Assembly (NCBI GenBank): GCA_905221605.1
Contig: CAJNDS010000335.1
Coordinates: 631,203 to 695,202, forward strand
Direction: 5' to 3'
Source: Symbiodinium natans
Lineage: Eukaryota; Sar; Dinophyceae; Suessiales; Symbiodiniaceae
Length of the DNA stretch: 64,000 nucleotides
Shown here: positions 52,831-63,325 of the stretch, piece after piece
Numbering within the stretch: position 1 is the stretch's first letter
How the letters are laid out: every line of letters starts with the position of its first letter
Position numbers and translations under genes: made by a program
Notes under the pieces: generated by a model
Database searches by the model: none
The model's input: only the letters and a program-made list of their open reading frames with translations
What the model was told of the DNA's origin: nothing

Positions 52831-53673
52831 TTGATGTCTCCTTAGCTCAGGGACTCTTGACCAAAACTGGTCTTGCACTGAACCCTAAGCTTGACAAAGG
52901 GCCGCAAAAGGCTTACGAGGGACCAATACAACCGGGCGAAATTGTCGTAAAGGGACAGCCGCCAGCGTCCTTCCTCAAGGAGCACGGGCGTACGCCAGGA
53001 TGTAATGCCTGTTCGTACCCAACTTTTCACGGACGAGTTCACAACAAAGCTTGTAAAGAGCGGTATCGCCTCTTTCTGCAAAAGCAGCAGGACTTGTTAG
53101 AGGAAGGTAAGGAGCAGCCTGCTAAGCAAGCTGAGCCTTCACCTGCTATTGTTCCTAGTGTGCCAGAACCTGAGTCGCAAGACCACCAACCAGATTGGTT
53201 GAGTAAGTTCGATATAGAGGTTGCTGAAGAGCCGGGTAAAACTGCGGTGCCATGCACTGAAATGTTTGATCCCGCTCCTCGTCGTTTTAAAATAAGGACA
53301 AAGACTTCCCCTGAAGAAGTGCATGCCAAAGGTCAAAAGAGGCCAGCTCAGGAAGAATTGAAGGAAGACTTCGACAATTCCGATTATGTGCCCTCGGACG
53401 TAGAGAGTCCAGCGTTGCCGCTTCCTATCCCAATACCTGAAGCTGTAGATAGCTCAGTGTCGGGGCCGGGTACTTCTAATGAAGAGCCGCAGAGTGTCCC
53501 AATGGAGGTTGACAGTTTAGTCGATGCCGCAACCATGATCAATGGATCGTTTGGGTTGACGGGTCCTGAACTTGTTAGCCCTGATGTGTTTCACCTTTCT
53601 GGAGTTGTGTTCGACGACTCTGCCAAAGCCAAGAGTCAAACTGTGGAGTTTTGTGGTTCTAAGCTCCCCCATT
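52830..53673 (+). pseudogene. Inverted segment of copia pol (integrase C-terminus/linker)
   Basis: This segment codes on the plus strand, opposite to the rest of the element. It reads as the integrase-to-reverse-transcriptase linker: a Cys/His motif (CNACSYPTFHGRVHNKAC), an acidic Pro/Glu-rich stretch, and FCGSKL at the end. The sense of the flanking minus-strand frames breaks off at both edges. Reading the segment in the opposite orientation restores a sensible order: linker end GSKL next to IGVRNFK of the reverse transcriptase. The edges carry inverted 5-base microhomology (AGCTT near 52829, AAGCT near 53670). Confidence 0.8.
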
Positions 53674-54602
53674 GAGCTCCATTGTGGGCTCAAATAGCAT
53701 GCCTTAACAAAGCGAGAGGGCGCTTGCACCGATTCCGGTACTTCAGCAAGGACTACCGAGCCGTACAAAGCAAACTTTGCTGTTGGGAGTTGACGGTTGG
53801 CAAGCGCTTCGCGCGCCGTCCTTGCCCCCTCCCCAGGACATGCAAAACAGTTATGAGCAAACGCAACATACTTAAAAAGTTGAAACCAACTGTCGTGAGT
53901 GTTGCATATATCTACACCTTCCTCACGCAAGTCCACACGGATAGTAGCGGCTCCTTCTTTGAAGCGCCTAACCGTGCGTTCAGCTGCTCCCACACTTTCG
54001 TGTCCTTGCGGCGATGCTTTGCGCACTAAAATTCGCACACCTGATTCCAGGCCTGTTTTAAACAGCTGTGCAACCGCCTTTTCGGCGTCAGTAAACAACT
54101 CAACTATTTTAGAAGAAGGCATGGCAAACTCAGCAAGCCAATGTGCCAAAACTGAATTTGTCACTCGCCTATCAGACGAGCAAGGTATTACACCTATCAT
54201 GCCCGACGCCACTTCTATAATTGCCAAAAACCTGTGCTCTTGACGCGAATTTTCATGCGCGATATCAAAGAAGTCAGCATACAGCCTTGGCTCAGGAGAC
54301 TTGCGGCGCTGGCGCGGGTGCCTATACACACCACGACTTTGCTGACACTGGACACAGTGGGGGTCATAAGGAACATGTCCCCTCATTCTGTGCTTCTCAT
54401 ACTCAGCAGCATCCCTTTTAGAGAGCTGCTCCTCCCGTCGCTTTGCGGGCTCAGCAACAGGCTGGCTTGAAGCAGCGCTTGTCTCCCCAACTGCAGCCGG
54501 CTCTTGCTCAAAAACACTCTCTTTAGAGAGTTGTTCTCCACTTTGCCTGGCAGGCACAGCTGAGGCACTGGGCTCCTCAGCTGTCCCTGAAGCCATTAGC
54601 AC
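53674..54602 (-). CDS. Copia integrase, truncated by the inversion
   Basis: The frame starts at 54602 and stays open to 53517, but only residues 1 to about 313 are genuine; the rest is antisense of the inverted segment. The zinc-binding HHCC motif uses His71, His76, Cys83 and Cys86 (HRMRGHVPYDPHCVQC). The catalytic triad is Asp110 (YADFFD), Asp172 (LFTDAEKAV) and Glu208 (GAAERTV), with the family's typical 35-residue gap between the last two. The N-terminal 65 residues are a variable linker. The frame is in the -1 register relative to the upstream gag-protease frame and overlaps it by seven bases. Confidence 0.9.
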
Positions 54603-57571
54603 TGGTGAAAACCTGGGTCCTTTGACCCTTTAGGCACATCAAGATCGCCTTCGGCAACCTCAACTGCCCGCAACCATGGACACCCACAGTACCAAGTTAT
54701 GTCACAGATAATCACGCCTGACGCATGCTTCAGGTGACACCCATCACTGACAAAGTGGATTTCCCAACCTTTGTCCATCAACTGAGGTACACTGATAATG
54801 TTGTGCCGCGTTTTGCCGACATAGCAATTCAGGTCAAACGGCATCACAGAGTCCTTGGTTTCAAAAGCGACTCTAGCGCGACCGCGTTTGGACATCTGTA
54901 CAGCAGAACCGTTCGCGGCGGAGAAACCTCCCGGACTAGCATCCGTAAGGTGGGAGAAAGAGTACTTGCTCAAAAACTGCGTGGCCATTACTGTCACAGA
55001 GGCGCCTGAATCCAGCAGCCACCATGACCAACTGTCATCTGTGTCCACTTGAAACAGCATCAACGCATCACAAAGAGAACGCAAAGGACACAAACCAAAC
55101 TCACTCTTCTCTTCAACATCGTCGTTGAGAAGGAGAGGCATCATGAGCAAACTGCTCGCAGTACCTTCTTCTTCGGCTTCATACTCACCAGCCTCATAGG
55201 TCCCATCGTCCTGAGCTGCTTCTTCGCCTTCGGCATCTTCAGTGAGCTCGTGCATCTTGCCTTTCTTGCCGCCTTTGCCTGAGCAACCACGGCCTTTGGC
55301 CTGAGTGCTCTTTCCACGGCCCTTTCCCTTAGCAGAAACAGGCTTGCCAGTCGTTCGAGACTCTGCAGTTTTACTGCTTTGGCTACTTGTGTCAGAGTGA
55401 GACCTCGCTTTGGTCTTGGCTTTGGGGCATCTTGCTCCTATGTGGCCTGTTTCACCACACTTGAAACACTCAGTTTTCGAAAGATCTGTTTTACAGTCTT
55501 TCTCAAAATGGCCTGCTTTGCCACAACGCCGGCATTTGCCAGACAAAGCACTAACAGTCTCGTCCTCGTACCATTCGTCATCTTCCCACCACTCGCCAGT
55601 GGGGTCATCTAGCTCATTCACAAGACGCTCCTGCCTGTCACCGAGACCCATCTCCGAAAACATCCGCTGTTGGGACTCGTAACGCAGAGCTGCCTTTCGC
55701 AACTCCACGTACGACTCTCCTGTGGCATGGAGAAGGCAGTAAGAGCGGGCATCTTTTGAAATACTCCGCAAAAGCATAAGGGTGAGATCTGACGAACCTA
55801 CTTCGAGACCATCGCGAGAAACGGCGCTAGGCAAAGTCTCAACAAGTCTTTTGTAGCGAGACAGCTCGACGTCCACTTTGCGTACTATGTCTGAGACATG
55901 AGTAGCAGCAGACTCTCCACGAAAACTGCGCTTGATGAATTCGGCACGAAAGTAGCTGGCTTCAGCCCGAGAGCGTAAGGAAAACTCGTGGCCTAAAAGG
56001 CGTAAGGCTTCAAAACCACATGTGTCCCCAGAGCTTCGATGGAGATTTTCTCCATACGTAGCCCCCTCTACATAGGAACGCAAAATCATGTCTGCTCTCG
56101 CGTGGCTGGCAAAAGCTTGGCGCAAGATAGCAAGGAGCCTGTTGCTCCTCTGAGCTTGCGGCTTGGTGAGAGTAGCTTGAAAAATCTCATGAGGCCACCT
56201 AATGGCTTGCTCAATCTCGATAGGAAAAGTATCACTACCAAGAGCAACCCAACCCTTCAAGGTAGTCAGGTACTCGTTAAAGCCCAAAATCTCCTGCTCA
56301 CGGTTCTTCCAGCCATCAAACTGCGGGCTGGGAAGTGCAGGAAGCCACTTTTCAGACTTCGTAAAGATGTCCTGCTCCTCTTTCTCGGGCTTTGCCCGAG
56401 CAGAAGCTCCACAAAACTGCTGTCCTTGAGGTGGCGCCACTCTGGCACCGAAGCCACTGCTTGCATTGGTCATTCTGCCAACACTACCACCAGCACCTTC
56501 TTCTTGCGTAGGCTGCCCTCGTCCAAGGGCCAGCTGCTCCACCCGCCTGCCAAGATTAGCAACCTCAGCCATGCAACTTCTCAGGGCTTCGCCCTGCGAG
56601 TGAAGCAGTGCCATCATAGTAGCCATATCTGCTTGGCCAGTTGCACCACACTGCGTGTGAGAAGGCTCCTCGTGAGCACCAAGTTGGGCTGCCAGGCGCT
56701 GCTGGCCTACAGCCTCATGCCCTTCGGGCGGCCCCTGCGGGGTAGACACATTCTCCAGACTATCAACATCAGCATCCTGCCCATTTGGCCCTCTTGGCCC
56801 TACAGGTGCAGACCCACCTCCAGCAGGTCCTGCCTGGCCCTCTTGGCCCGTTTCAAACACAGAGCATCCAGTTACGTTAGGAGCGCTCAGTCCACTTTGG
56901 AAAACACAACCTCCAGGTACGTTAGGAGAACTTGGCCCATTCTGGCCACCGGGGAAAAAACAGCCTCCAGGTACGTTAGGAGGACTTGGCCCATTCTGGC
57001 CACCATGGAAAACACAGCCTCCAGGTACGTTAGGAGGACTTGGCCCTACTTGGCCACCAAAACAAACGAAGCCTCCAGGTACGTTAGGAGCGCAACAACC
57101 TCCAAGTCCGTTAGGAGGGTAACCAGCCGAGTGGGCACCTGCCGGCCCGCACGGTCCACACATGGCTCCTCTGAGCCCCGCCGTAGCCATATTTACATTG
57201 GCGCCTTCCGGCACTCCGCCCATTGAGCTCTGACCCAAAGCAAACTGCGCCAGTCCAGGCGTCCTGTACAGTCCCTGCTGCATCATCGCGGCTTGCTGCG
57301 CTTGGAAAAACATTCCGGCTCCTGGCTGCATACCCACCGGTGGCTGCGGAACCGTCTGTCCCGACCCAAAGCCATTGCCATCATCCGCATCCATCCTGAA
57401 GCGTTGTGGCCTCTGTGGGCTATTCTGTACACTTCCACGCTCTACATCGTAAGCATGAGACGGAGTCCTACCATCACCCTTGGCTCTTTGAGTGGCCTCG
57501 TACGCTGGGCCATACCTTTGACGCCTCGCGTCAGCAGCACTTGGTGAAGGCGTCCTAACTCTACTCGTCAT
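54596..57571 (-). CDS. Copia Gag and aspartic protease
   Basis: 991 residues from the Met at 57571. The first about 300 residues are Gly/Pro-rich, with at least four copies of a PNVPGGC-type repeat (about residues 170-235). A helical Gag capsid-type region follows (about 400-640). Two CCHC zinc knuckles are near residues 676-690 (CRRCGKAGHFEKDC) and 700-715 (CFKCGETGHIGARC), then a Lys/Gly-rich linker. The protease active site is LLDSGAS near residue 850. Gag packages element RNA and the protease cuts the polyprotein. The stop at 54596 falls just before integrase, so readthrough or -1 slippage would be needed for a single polyprotein. Confidence 0.9.
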   Translation of the reverse strand: MTSRVRTPSPSAADARRQRYGPAYEATQRAKGDGRTPSHAYDVERGSVQNSPQRPQRFRMDADDGNGFGSGQTVPQPPVGMQPGAGMFFQAQQAAMMQQGLYRTPGLAQFALGQSSMGGVPEGANVNMATAGLRGAMCGPCGPAGAHSAGYPPNGLGGCCAPNVPGGFVCFGGQVGPSPPNVPGGCVFHGGQNGPSPPNVPGGCFFPGGQNGPSSPNVPGGCVFQSGLSAPNVTGCSVFETGQEGQAGPAGGGSAPVGPRGPNGQDADVDSLENVSTPQGPPEGHEAVGQQRLAAQLGAHEEPSHTQCGATGQADMATMMALLHSQGEALRSCMAEVANLGRRVEQLALGRGQPTQEEGAGGSVGRMTNASSGFGARVAPPQGQQFCGASARAKPEKEEQDIFTKSEKWLPALPSPQFDGWKNREQEILGFNEYLTTLKGWVALGSDTFPIEIEQAIRWPHEIFQATLTKPQAQRSNRLLAILRQAFASHARADMILRSYVEGATYGENLHRSSGDTCGFEALRLLGHEFSLRSRAEASYFRAEFIKRSFRGESAATHVSDIVRKVDVELSRYKRLVETLPSAVSRDGLEVGSSDLTLMLLRSISKDARSYCLLHATGESYVELRKAALRYESQQRMFSEMGLGDRQERLVNELDDPTGEWWEDDEWYEDETVSALSGKCRRCGKAGHFEKDCKTDLSKTECFKCGETGHIGARCPKAKTKARSHSDTSSQSSKTAESRTTGKPVSAKGKGRGKSTQAKGRGCSGKGGKKGKMHELTEDAEGEEAAQDDGTYEAGEYEAEEEGTASSLLMMPLLLNDDVEEKSEFGLCPLRSLCDALMLFQVDTDDSWSWWLLDSGASVTVMATQFLSKYSFSHLTDASPGGFSAANGSAVQMSKRGRARVAFETKDSVMPFDLNCYVGKTRHNIISVPQLMDKGWEIHFVSDGCHLKHASGVIICDITWYCGCPWLRAVEVAEGDLDVPKGSKDPGFHQC

Positions 57572-57611
57572 CCTACGTGTCCTAGCGCTATGTACAGGGC
57601 AGCTTCTGGAG

Positions 57612-57632
57612 CGACTCAGCGCTCCGCTACCA
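57612..57632 (-). promoter_or_regulatory. Primer binding site of copia element
   Basis: On the minus strand TGGTAGCGGAGCGCTGAGTC directly follows the 5' LTR. The opening TGGTAGC is typical of initiator-methionine tRNA priming in copia elements; the exact tRNA is inferred. Confidence 0.75.
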
Positions 57633-57872
57633 TGTGAAACTTGTGAACCTATTTGGGTGGATTACTCTGATCCACAGTGCACAGTCGAGAGGGAACTTTC
57701 TTTTGCTCTTTCTTGTCAGCGGGTTTCAGCTCAAGGCCTTGTTTGGACCAAAAGCGAAAGCATTTATAGCTTCAGCAGTCCACCCACGCCCACAACACTA
57801 CAATGCAAACTAATGCAGCCAAGCGGTAGATGTGCTGCTGGGGTACCTGCAGTCAGCGCGTCATATTTCACA
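57633..57872 (-). repeat. 5' LTR of copia element
   Basis: 240 bp, apparently identical to the left LTR. It contains a minus-strand TATA-like box. Confidence 0.95.
57763..57768 (-). promoter_or_regulatory. TATA-like box in the 5' LTR
   Basis: GCTATAAATGC on the minus strand, about midway through the LTR, in the right orientation for transcription of the element. Confidence 0.5.
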
Positions 57873-57877
57873 GTTTA
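57873..57877. repeat. Target-site duplication of copia element, right copy
   Basis: GTTTA, identical to 49338-49342, continuing into GGGTTTAGGG. Confidence 0.9.
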
Positions 57878-57910
57878 GGGTTTAGGGTTCAGGGTGTAAA
57901 ATCTAGACCT

Positions 57911-57987
57911 TGGGATGTTCCCCCTTATACTAACATAACAGTCCTTAATAGGGATTCTAAGGACTGTTAGTATACGGGGGCAACCCT
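57911..57987. mobile_element. MITE-like family B, copy next to the copia element
   Basis: TGGGATGTTCCCCCTTATAC opens it, with the inner inverted pair CAGTCCTTAATAGG / AAGGACTGTTAGTATA. The right end is shortened. Confidence 0.65.
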
Positions 57988-58544
57988 TAAACCCTAAACC
58001 TAAACCCTAAACCCTAAGAAACCCTAAACCCTAAACCCGGGTCCTCCTGCAGCAGCCGCCTGGCCCATCAAAATCTCTTCCAGTACGCGCGGGTCGATGT
58101 TGCCACCTTGGCAGGGGTCTGACTTTCAGGGCTCAGGGTTCAGGGTTCAGGGTTTGGGGTTTAGGGTTTAGGGTTTAGGGTCTAGGGTTTAGGGTTTAGG
58201 GGTTAGGGTTTCGGGTTTCGGGTTCTTTAGGGTCTTGGGCTGTAGGGAGTTAGGGTGCAGGGCTGGAGGAAATTTCGGGCTGCGGGTTTGGGGTTTAGGG
58301 GTTGCTGCAGTGCAACTGTGGTCGGGGTTTTAGGGTTCAGGGTTTAGGGGTTTAGGGTTTAGGGTTTAGGGTTTAGGGTTTACGGTTTAGGGTTTAGGGT
58401 TATTAGGGTTTAGGGTTTGGGGTTTAGGGTTTAGGGTTTCGGGTTATGGATGTGGATGTGGTTGTTGCGGGCTTGTTGTGGGCTTGTTTTGCGGCTGCTG
58501 TGGTTGTGGATGTGGCTGTTGCTGCTCATGTTGCGGGATTTTGA

Positions 58545-58635
58545 GGAACCCTAAACCCTAAACCCTAAACCCTAAACCCTAAACCCTAAACCCTAAACCC
58601 TAAACCCTAAACCCTAAACCCTAAACCCTAAACCA
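58545..58635 (-). repeat. CCCTAAA array
   Basis: About 12 perfect CCCTAAA units. Confidence 0.9.
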
Positions 58636-58724
58636 CCAAGAGCCCCACCCAACACAAAGGGGTAGAAGGGGGAGAGGGAGGTTCTCAGAGCCGAAGCTCC
58701 GACCTTTGAGCACTTAAAGCCCTT

Positions 58725-58870
58725 AGGGTTTAGGGTTTAGGGTTTAGGGTTTAGGGTTTAGGGTTTAGGGTTTAGGGTTTAGGGCTTAGGGCTTAGGGTT
58801 TAGGGTTTTAGGGTTTTAGGGTTTTAGGGTCTAGGGTTTAGGGTTTAGGGTTTAGGGTTTAGGGTTTAGG
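58725..58870 (+). repeat. TTTAGGG array
   Basis: TTTAGGG units with a TTTTAGGG (8-bp) stretch in the middle. Confidence 0.9.
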
Positions 58871-59010
58871 GATTTGGGTCTAGGGTCCCGATAAAGCCCC
58901 TCTGAAAAGGGGCAGAGAAGAGAATAGAAGGTACCGACATCCCGAACTCCACATGCTAGGAACTAGTATGTCAATGTAACCATCAACCCTGATGCTCGCC
59001 CCTTCCTGGC

Positions 59011-59117
59011 TGGTTCTTAGTAGGGAATGAGGGAATGAGGTACCCTATATCCCCCTACACATACCCTTTCAGGGATTATATACTGTACCTCATTCCCCCA
59101 TTCCCTACTAAGAACCA
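59011..59117. mobile_element. MITE-like family C (long-armed foldback)
   Basis: The 32-base arms differ at one position (TGGTTCTTAGTAGGGAATG... and its complement) and surround about 43 bases. Only one copy was seen in the window. Confidence 0.75.
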
Positions 59118-59936
59118 GGGGGACTCAACAGAGAGGATGGTACTGAGCGTTGTCTGTGAAAGGAACATCTACACTCTCTGAAGCTACATGAACACCGTTA
59201 CTTGGTTAGACAAGCAGTACCGACCCCTCCCTAATTCAAAGTCCCCCTGCACACCCTAAACCCTGAACCCTACAACCCGGCGGCCACCTTGGCCAAACAT
59301 CATCTGTATGGGGTCGAAGCCTGGCCCAGGGTTTGGGGTCTAGGGATTGGGGGTCCTAGGGTTTAGGGCTTAGGGCTTGGGGCTTGGGGGGTTGGAATTT
59401 AAGGGGTCATGGGCCAAGGGCTCAAGTAGGCTAAGGGTGGTGTTCGAGGTTCCTGTGGTTCGGGTTTTCACGGGGGTCCCAAAGCCTCTGGCCAAGGGTG
59501 TACACGCTAATTAAATTTCCTGCGTGACGGTACCCCTGTAGGTGGAGCTTGGTGGGACTCTATGAGGCATACTTTTTTTGACTTTTCTTTGGGGAGCCTA
59601 GGGTTGGGGGGTTTTGGGATTAACGCTTTCAGGCGTAGTCCACACAACCCTACAACAGCACCCCCCCCCCCTTCCCGCGGCAACCTCCACCCTCCCAAGC
59701 GCGCCTGCTGGCGCATTCATTCCTGGCTCATTCTGGAGCTTCAACCCTAAACCCTAAACCCTAAACCCCAAACCCCAAACCCTAAACCCTAAACCCTAAA
59801 CCCTAGACCTAAGGAGCTCCAGCTTTTGTCCTGCTTGGGTTTTGGGCGCAGGGCCATGTGAAAAAGGGCCTGGAAATTCATCCGAGGGCTCAAGTGTAGC
59901 GTAGCCTTGAGTTCCCTAAACCTGAAGCCCTGCCAG

Positions 59937-60180
59937 GGTTTAGGGTTTAGGGTTTAGGGTTTAGGGTTTAGGGTTTAGGGTTTAGGGTTTAGGGTTTAGG
60001 GTCTAGGGTTTAGGGTTTAGGGTTTAGGGTTTAGGGTTTAGGGTCTAGGGTCTAGGGTTTAGGGTTTAGGGTTTAGGGTTTAGGGTTTAGGGTTAGGGTT
60101 TAGGGTTTAGAGTTTAGGGTTTAGGGTTGAGGGTTTAGGGTTTAGGGTTTAGAGTTTAGGTTTAGGGTTTAGGGATTCGG
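59937..60180 (+). repeat. TTTAGGG array
   Basis: About 33 units with TCTAGGG and GTTAGGG variants. Confidence 0.9.
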
Positions 60181-60309
60181 GGTGAGGGGTTAGGGGTTAG
60201 GGGTTAGGGTTTACGCAGACATCCTCTTCTCCTTTCAGTGTCTTCTTCTACATGTGCAAACCCTGAACCCTAAACCCTAAACCCCAAACCCTATACCCCA
60301 CAAACCATG

Positions 60310-60356
60310 AAATGCCCCCCCCCCCCCCCCCCCCCCCCCCCAAACAAAAAAAAAAC
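60310..60356. repeat. Poly-C tract followed by A-rich tract
   Basis: About 26 C bases, then AAACAAAAAAAAAAC. Confidence 0.8.
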
Positions 60357-60719
60357 AATCAACCTCGACCCCAACACCCTGAAGCCACCAGACTCAAACA
60401 GAAGAACCTGTAAACCCCAAACTTGCCCTAAGCCCTAATCCCTAAATCCTAAACCTTGAACCCTAAAACCCTAAACCCAAACCCGAATACCGAAACCCTC
60501 GGCTTTGGGGTGTTGGATTTGAGGGTCCAGTGCTGCTCCATGGATTCCACTCGAGACCCTTACAAAGGCTTTTGCCAAAGCTTCCAAAGCCCTGCAACCC
60601 TACAGCCCTGAACCCCAAAATCCTAACCCTAAACCCGAAAACAATAAACACCCTATTCCCTAAAACCCGCAAAGCCCCAAAGCCCTGAACACCTGAACCC
60701 CACACCCTGAAACCCTTTC

Positions 60720-61062
60720 AAACCCTTAAAACCCTCAGAGCCCGTCAATCACTCCCTAAAACCCTTAAACCCCTTAAACCCTTTAAAACCCTTAACAACA
60801 CCCTTGACGCCCTTTAAATAAGATTAAAACCCTTAAAGCCCTTAACAACACGCTTAAAACCGTAAACCCTAGCCCTAAACCCTGAACCCCAAACCCTTAA
60901 AAGCCTTAAAGCCCTTACAACCCTTAAAACCCTTAACAGCCTTAAAACCCTTAAAACCCTTAAAACCCTTAAAACACTTAAAACCCTAAACCCTAGCCCT
61001 AAACCCTGAACCCCAAACCCTTAAAACCCTTAAAACCCTCAACAGCCTTAAACGCCCTCAAA
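60720..61062 (-). repeat. CCCTTAAAA array
   Basis: Irregular units of CCCTTAAAA and CCCTTAAAC, a lengthened relative of CCCTAAA, including a repeated block near 60868 and 60985. Confidence 0.8.
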
Positions 61063-61139
61063 ACCCAAGAGCAACACTGGAGGCGATCCTGGCATGAAGA
61101 AGGGGGGCCTTGGCTTGGGTACGAGGAGTTTCGGGGGAG

Positions 61140-61886
61140 GATTGGGGAGGTTTGGGGGTTTAGGGTTTAGGGTTTAGGGTTTGGGGTTTGGGGGGTTTGG
61201 GGGGTTTGGGGGGTTTGGGGGGTTTGGGGGGTTGGGGGGTTTGGGGGTTTGGGGGGTTTGGGGGTTTGGGGGGTTTGGGGGGGGGTTTTGGGGTTTGGGG
61301 GGTTTGGGGGGTTGGGGGGTTTGGGGGGTTTTGGGGGGTTTTTGGGGGGGTTTGGGGGTTTGGGGGGTTTGGGGGGTTTGGGGGGTTTTGGGGGGTTGGG
61401 GGGTTTGGGGGGTTTGGGGGTTTTGGGGGGTTTGGGGGGTTTGGGGGGTTTGGGGGGGTTTGGGGTTTGGGGGTTTGGGGGGTTTGGGGGGTTTGGGGGG
61501 GTTTGGGGGGGTTTGGGGGGTTTGGGGGGTTGGGGGGTTTGGGGGGTTTGGGGGGGTTGGGGGTTTGGGGGGTTTGGGGGGTTTGGGGGGTTTGGGGGTT
61601 TGGGGGGTTGGGGGGTTGGGGTTTGGGGGTTTGGGGGGTTGGGGGGTTTGGGGGGTTTTGGGGGGTTTGTTTGGGGGGTTTTGGGGGTTTGGGGGGTTTG
61701 GGGGGTTTGGGGGGGGGGGTTTGGGGGTTTTTGGGGGGTTTCGGGGGTTTTGGGGGGGTTGTGGGTTTTTGGGGTGGTTTTTGGGGGGTTTGGGGGGGTT
61801 TGGGGGGGTTTGGGGGGTTTGGGGGGGTTTGGGGGGTTTGGGGGGGGTTTGGGGGGTTTGGGGTTTGGGGGGGTTTGGGTTTGCAG
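61140..61886 (+). repeat. G-rich TTTGGGGGG array
   Basis: About 750 bases of TTTGGGGGG-type units with variable G-run length (3-9). All three plus frames stay open and encode only Gly/Trp/Phe/Val/Leu, a by-product of the repeat. It has strong G-quadruplex potential. Confidence 0.95.
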
Positions 61887-62644
61887 GGGTTTGGCGTTAA
61901 GGTTCAGGGCTTAGGGCTTAAGGGGAGGGCTGTTAGGGTTTAGGGTTAGTTGAAGATTTGCGTGTCTTGCACATTTCCGGCAGCTTGATGCTGGAACTCC
62001 GAAACTTATTAAGCCGCCAATAGCCCCCTACCAAAAACATAGGAAACATCCCACAAAATGCGTTAGCGCGGGAGAGGACATAACTAGGACACTCATCCCT
62101 AAACCCTAAAACCTAAACCCTAAACCCTATAGCCCTAAACCCTAAACCCCAGACCCTAAACCCTAAACCCGAAACCCGAAATAAACACTAAACCCAAAGA
62201 ACACGCTCTGGGAGTCTGGCGGCCTGCCTGTCATGGTCCGGTGCCAGCAGTCCGCCTTTCCCGGGAGGGGAGTGCGTGAAACTTTTAGGCTTTTTTTCTA
62301 TGGGGTTTATAGGGTTTATAGGGTTTGTAGGGGTTATAGGGTTTATGGGGTTTATGGGGTTTATGGGGTTTATAGGGTTTATAGGGTTTACAGTTTTGGG
62401 TTTGGGGCTTAGGGTTTGGGGTCTTTCTAGGGTGGTATAGGGTGAATATGGGGTTCTTGTGGGGTTTAGGGTTCCCTAGAACCTATATGCAAGACCCTAT
62501 ACAAACCCTGTAGAAACACAAAAAAACATATGACAGCAAAACACGGTTTAGGGTTGCCGCTTTGGGGGTTGCAATTCAGGGTTTGGTGTGTAGGGTGTAG
62601 GGGTTTGGGCTTTTAGGATCGGGGGTCTAGGGTTACTCTCAGGC

Positions 62645-62800
62645 CGAACCCTAAACCCTAAACCCTGAACCCTGAACCCTAAACCCTAAACCCTAGACCC
62701 TAGACCCTAAACCCTAAACCCTAAACCCTAAACCCTAAACCCTAAACCCTAAACCCTAAACCCTAAACCCACCCTAAACCTTAAACCCTAAACCCAGCAC
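62645..62800 (-). repeat. CCCTAAA array
   Basis: About 18 units with CCCTAGA and CCCTGAA variants. Confidence 0.9.
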
Positions 62801-62902
62801 AGCAATCTGTAGCACAGAGGGCGGCCGAGGCATGATTTGCAGAGTCAACTCCCTGGTGACACAGAAAAATCTCAGTGCCGTCTCTGTCGGCGCACAAAAA
62901 AA

Positions 62903-62977
62903 AGTATCCTAACAGTCCTTGGTAGGGAATATAATACGCCCTATGTTAATCCACATTAAGGACTGTTAGTATAAGTG
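62903..62977. mobile_element. MITE-like family B, partial copy
   Basis: It has the inner inverted pair AGTATCCTAACAGTCCTT / AAGGACTGTTAGTATA but lacks the outer GGGATGTTCC ends. Confidence 0.55.
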
Positions 62978-63279
62978 GTAAGCCCCAAAACTCCGGCAAG
63001 AAGCGGCCTCGCCCAAGGCAGGAAGAGAGCCACGAAAAATGCAGAGGCGTCGATGGAAGACCACCCCCCCCCCCCCCAGACTCCTAAACAAAAGGCTGGT
63101 GGTTCTTTGCCCGGAAACCCCGCCCTAAACCCGAAACCCAGCATCTAGCGTTCCTGGCCCGACAAAGTTACAGTTACTCGGACCATTCGGGCGGTTTTGC
63201 CTTGAACTAAGCCTAGCACTACGTGGGACTCCCTCGACTAGCTTTAGGGCTGGAGGCCTTCGGGTGTACCAGCTGCACC

Positions 63280-63325
63280 CTATAATCCCTATTAAAGACT
63301 GTTAGTGTAAGGGGTGACATCCCAA
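63280..63325. mobile_element. MITE-like family B, half copy
   Basis: It contains TATAATCCCTATTAAAGACT, GTTAGTGTAAGGGG and GACATCCCA, matching only the right half of the 41049 copy. Confidence 0.5.

Larger units (their letters stand above)
49343..57872 (-). mobile_element. Ty1/copia LTR retrotransposon, full length, inserted in a TTTAGGG array
   Basis: The 8.53-kb element has 240-bp LTRs, a GTTTA target duplication, a primer binding site next to the right LTR and a polypurine tract next to the left LTR. It is therefore transcribed leftward. Gene order is gag, protease, integrase, linker, reverse transcriptase/RNase H, which defines the copia order (integrase before reverse transcriptase), then an extra ORF. 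I find no base difference between the LTRs, so insertion was recent. The body is defective: a segment of about 0.84 kb is inverted and the reverse transcriptase frame is shifted once. Confidence 0.95.

Noticed and set aside
56039-57226. 395-codon plus-strand frame in the copia gag region
   Set aside because: It is antisense to Gag, whose zinc knuckles and Gly/Pro repeats are clear on the minus strand.
61181-61943. Three long overlapping Gly/Trp-rich frames
   Set aside because: They are produced by the TTTGGGGGG repeat, which lacks stop codons in any plus frame.
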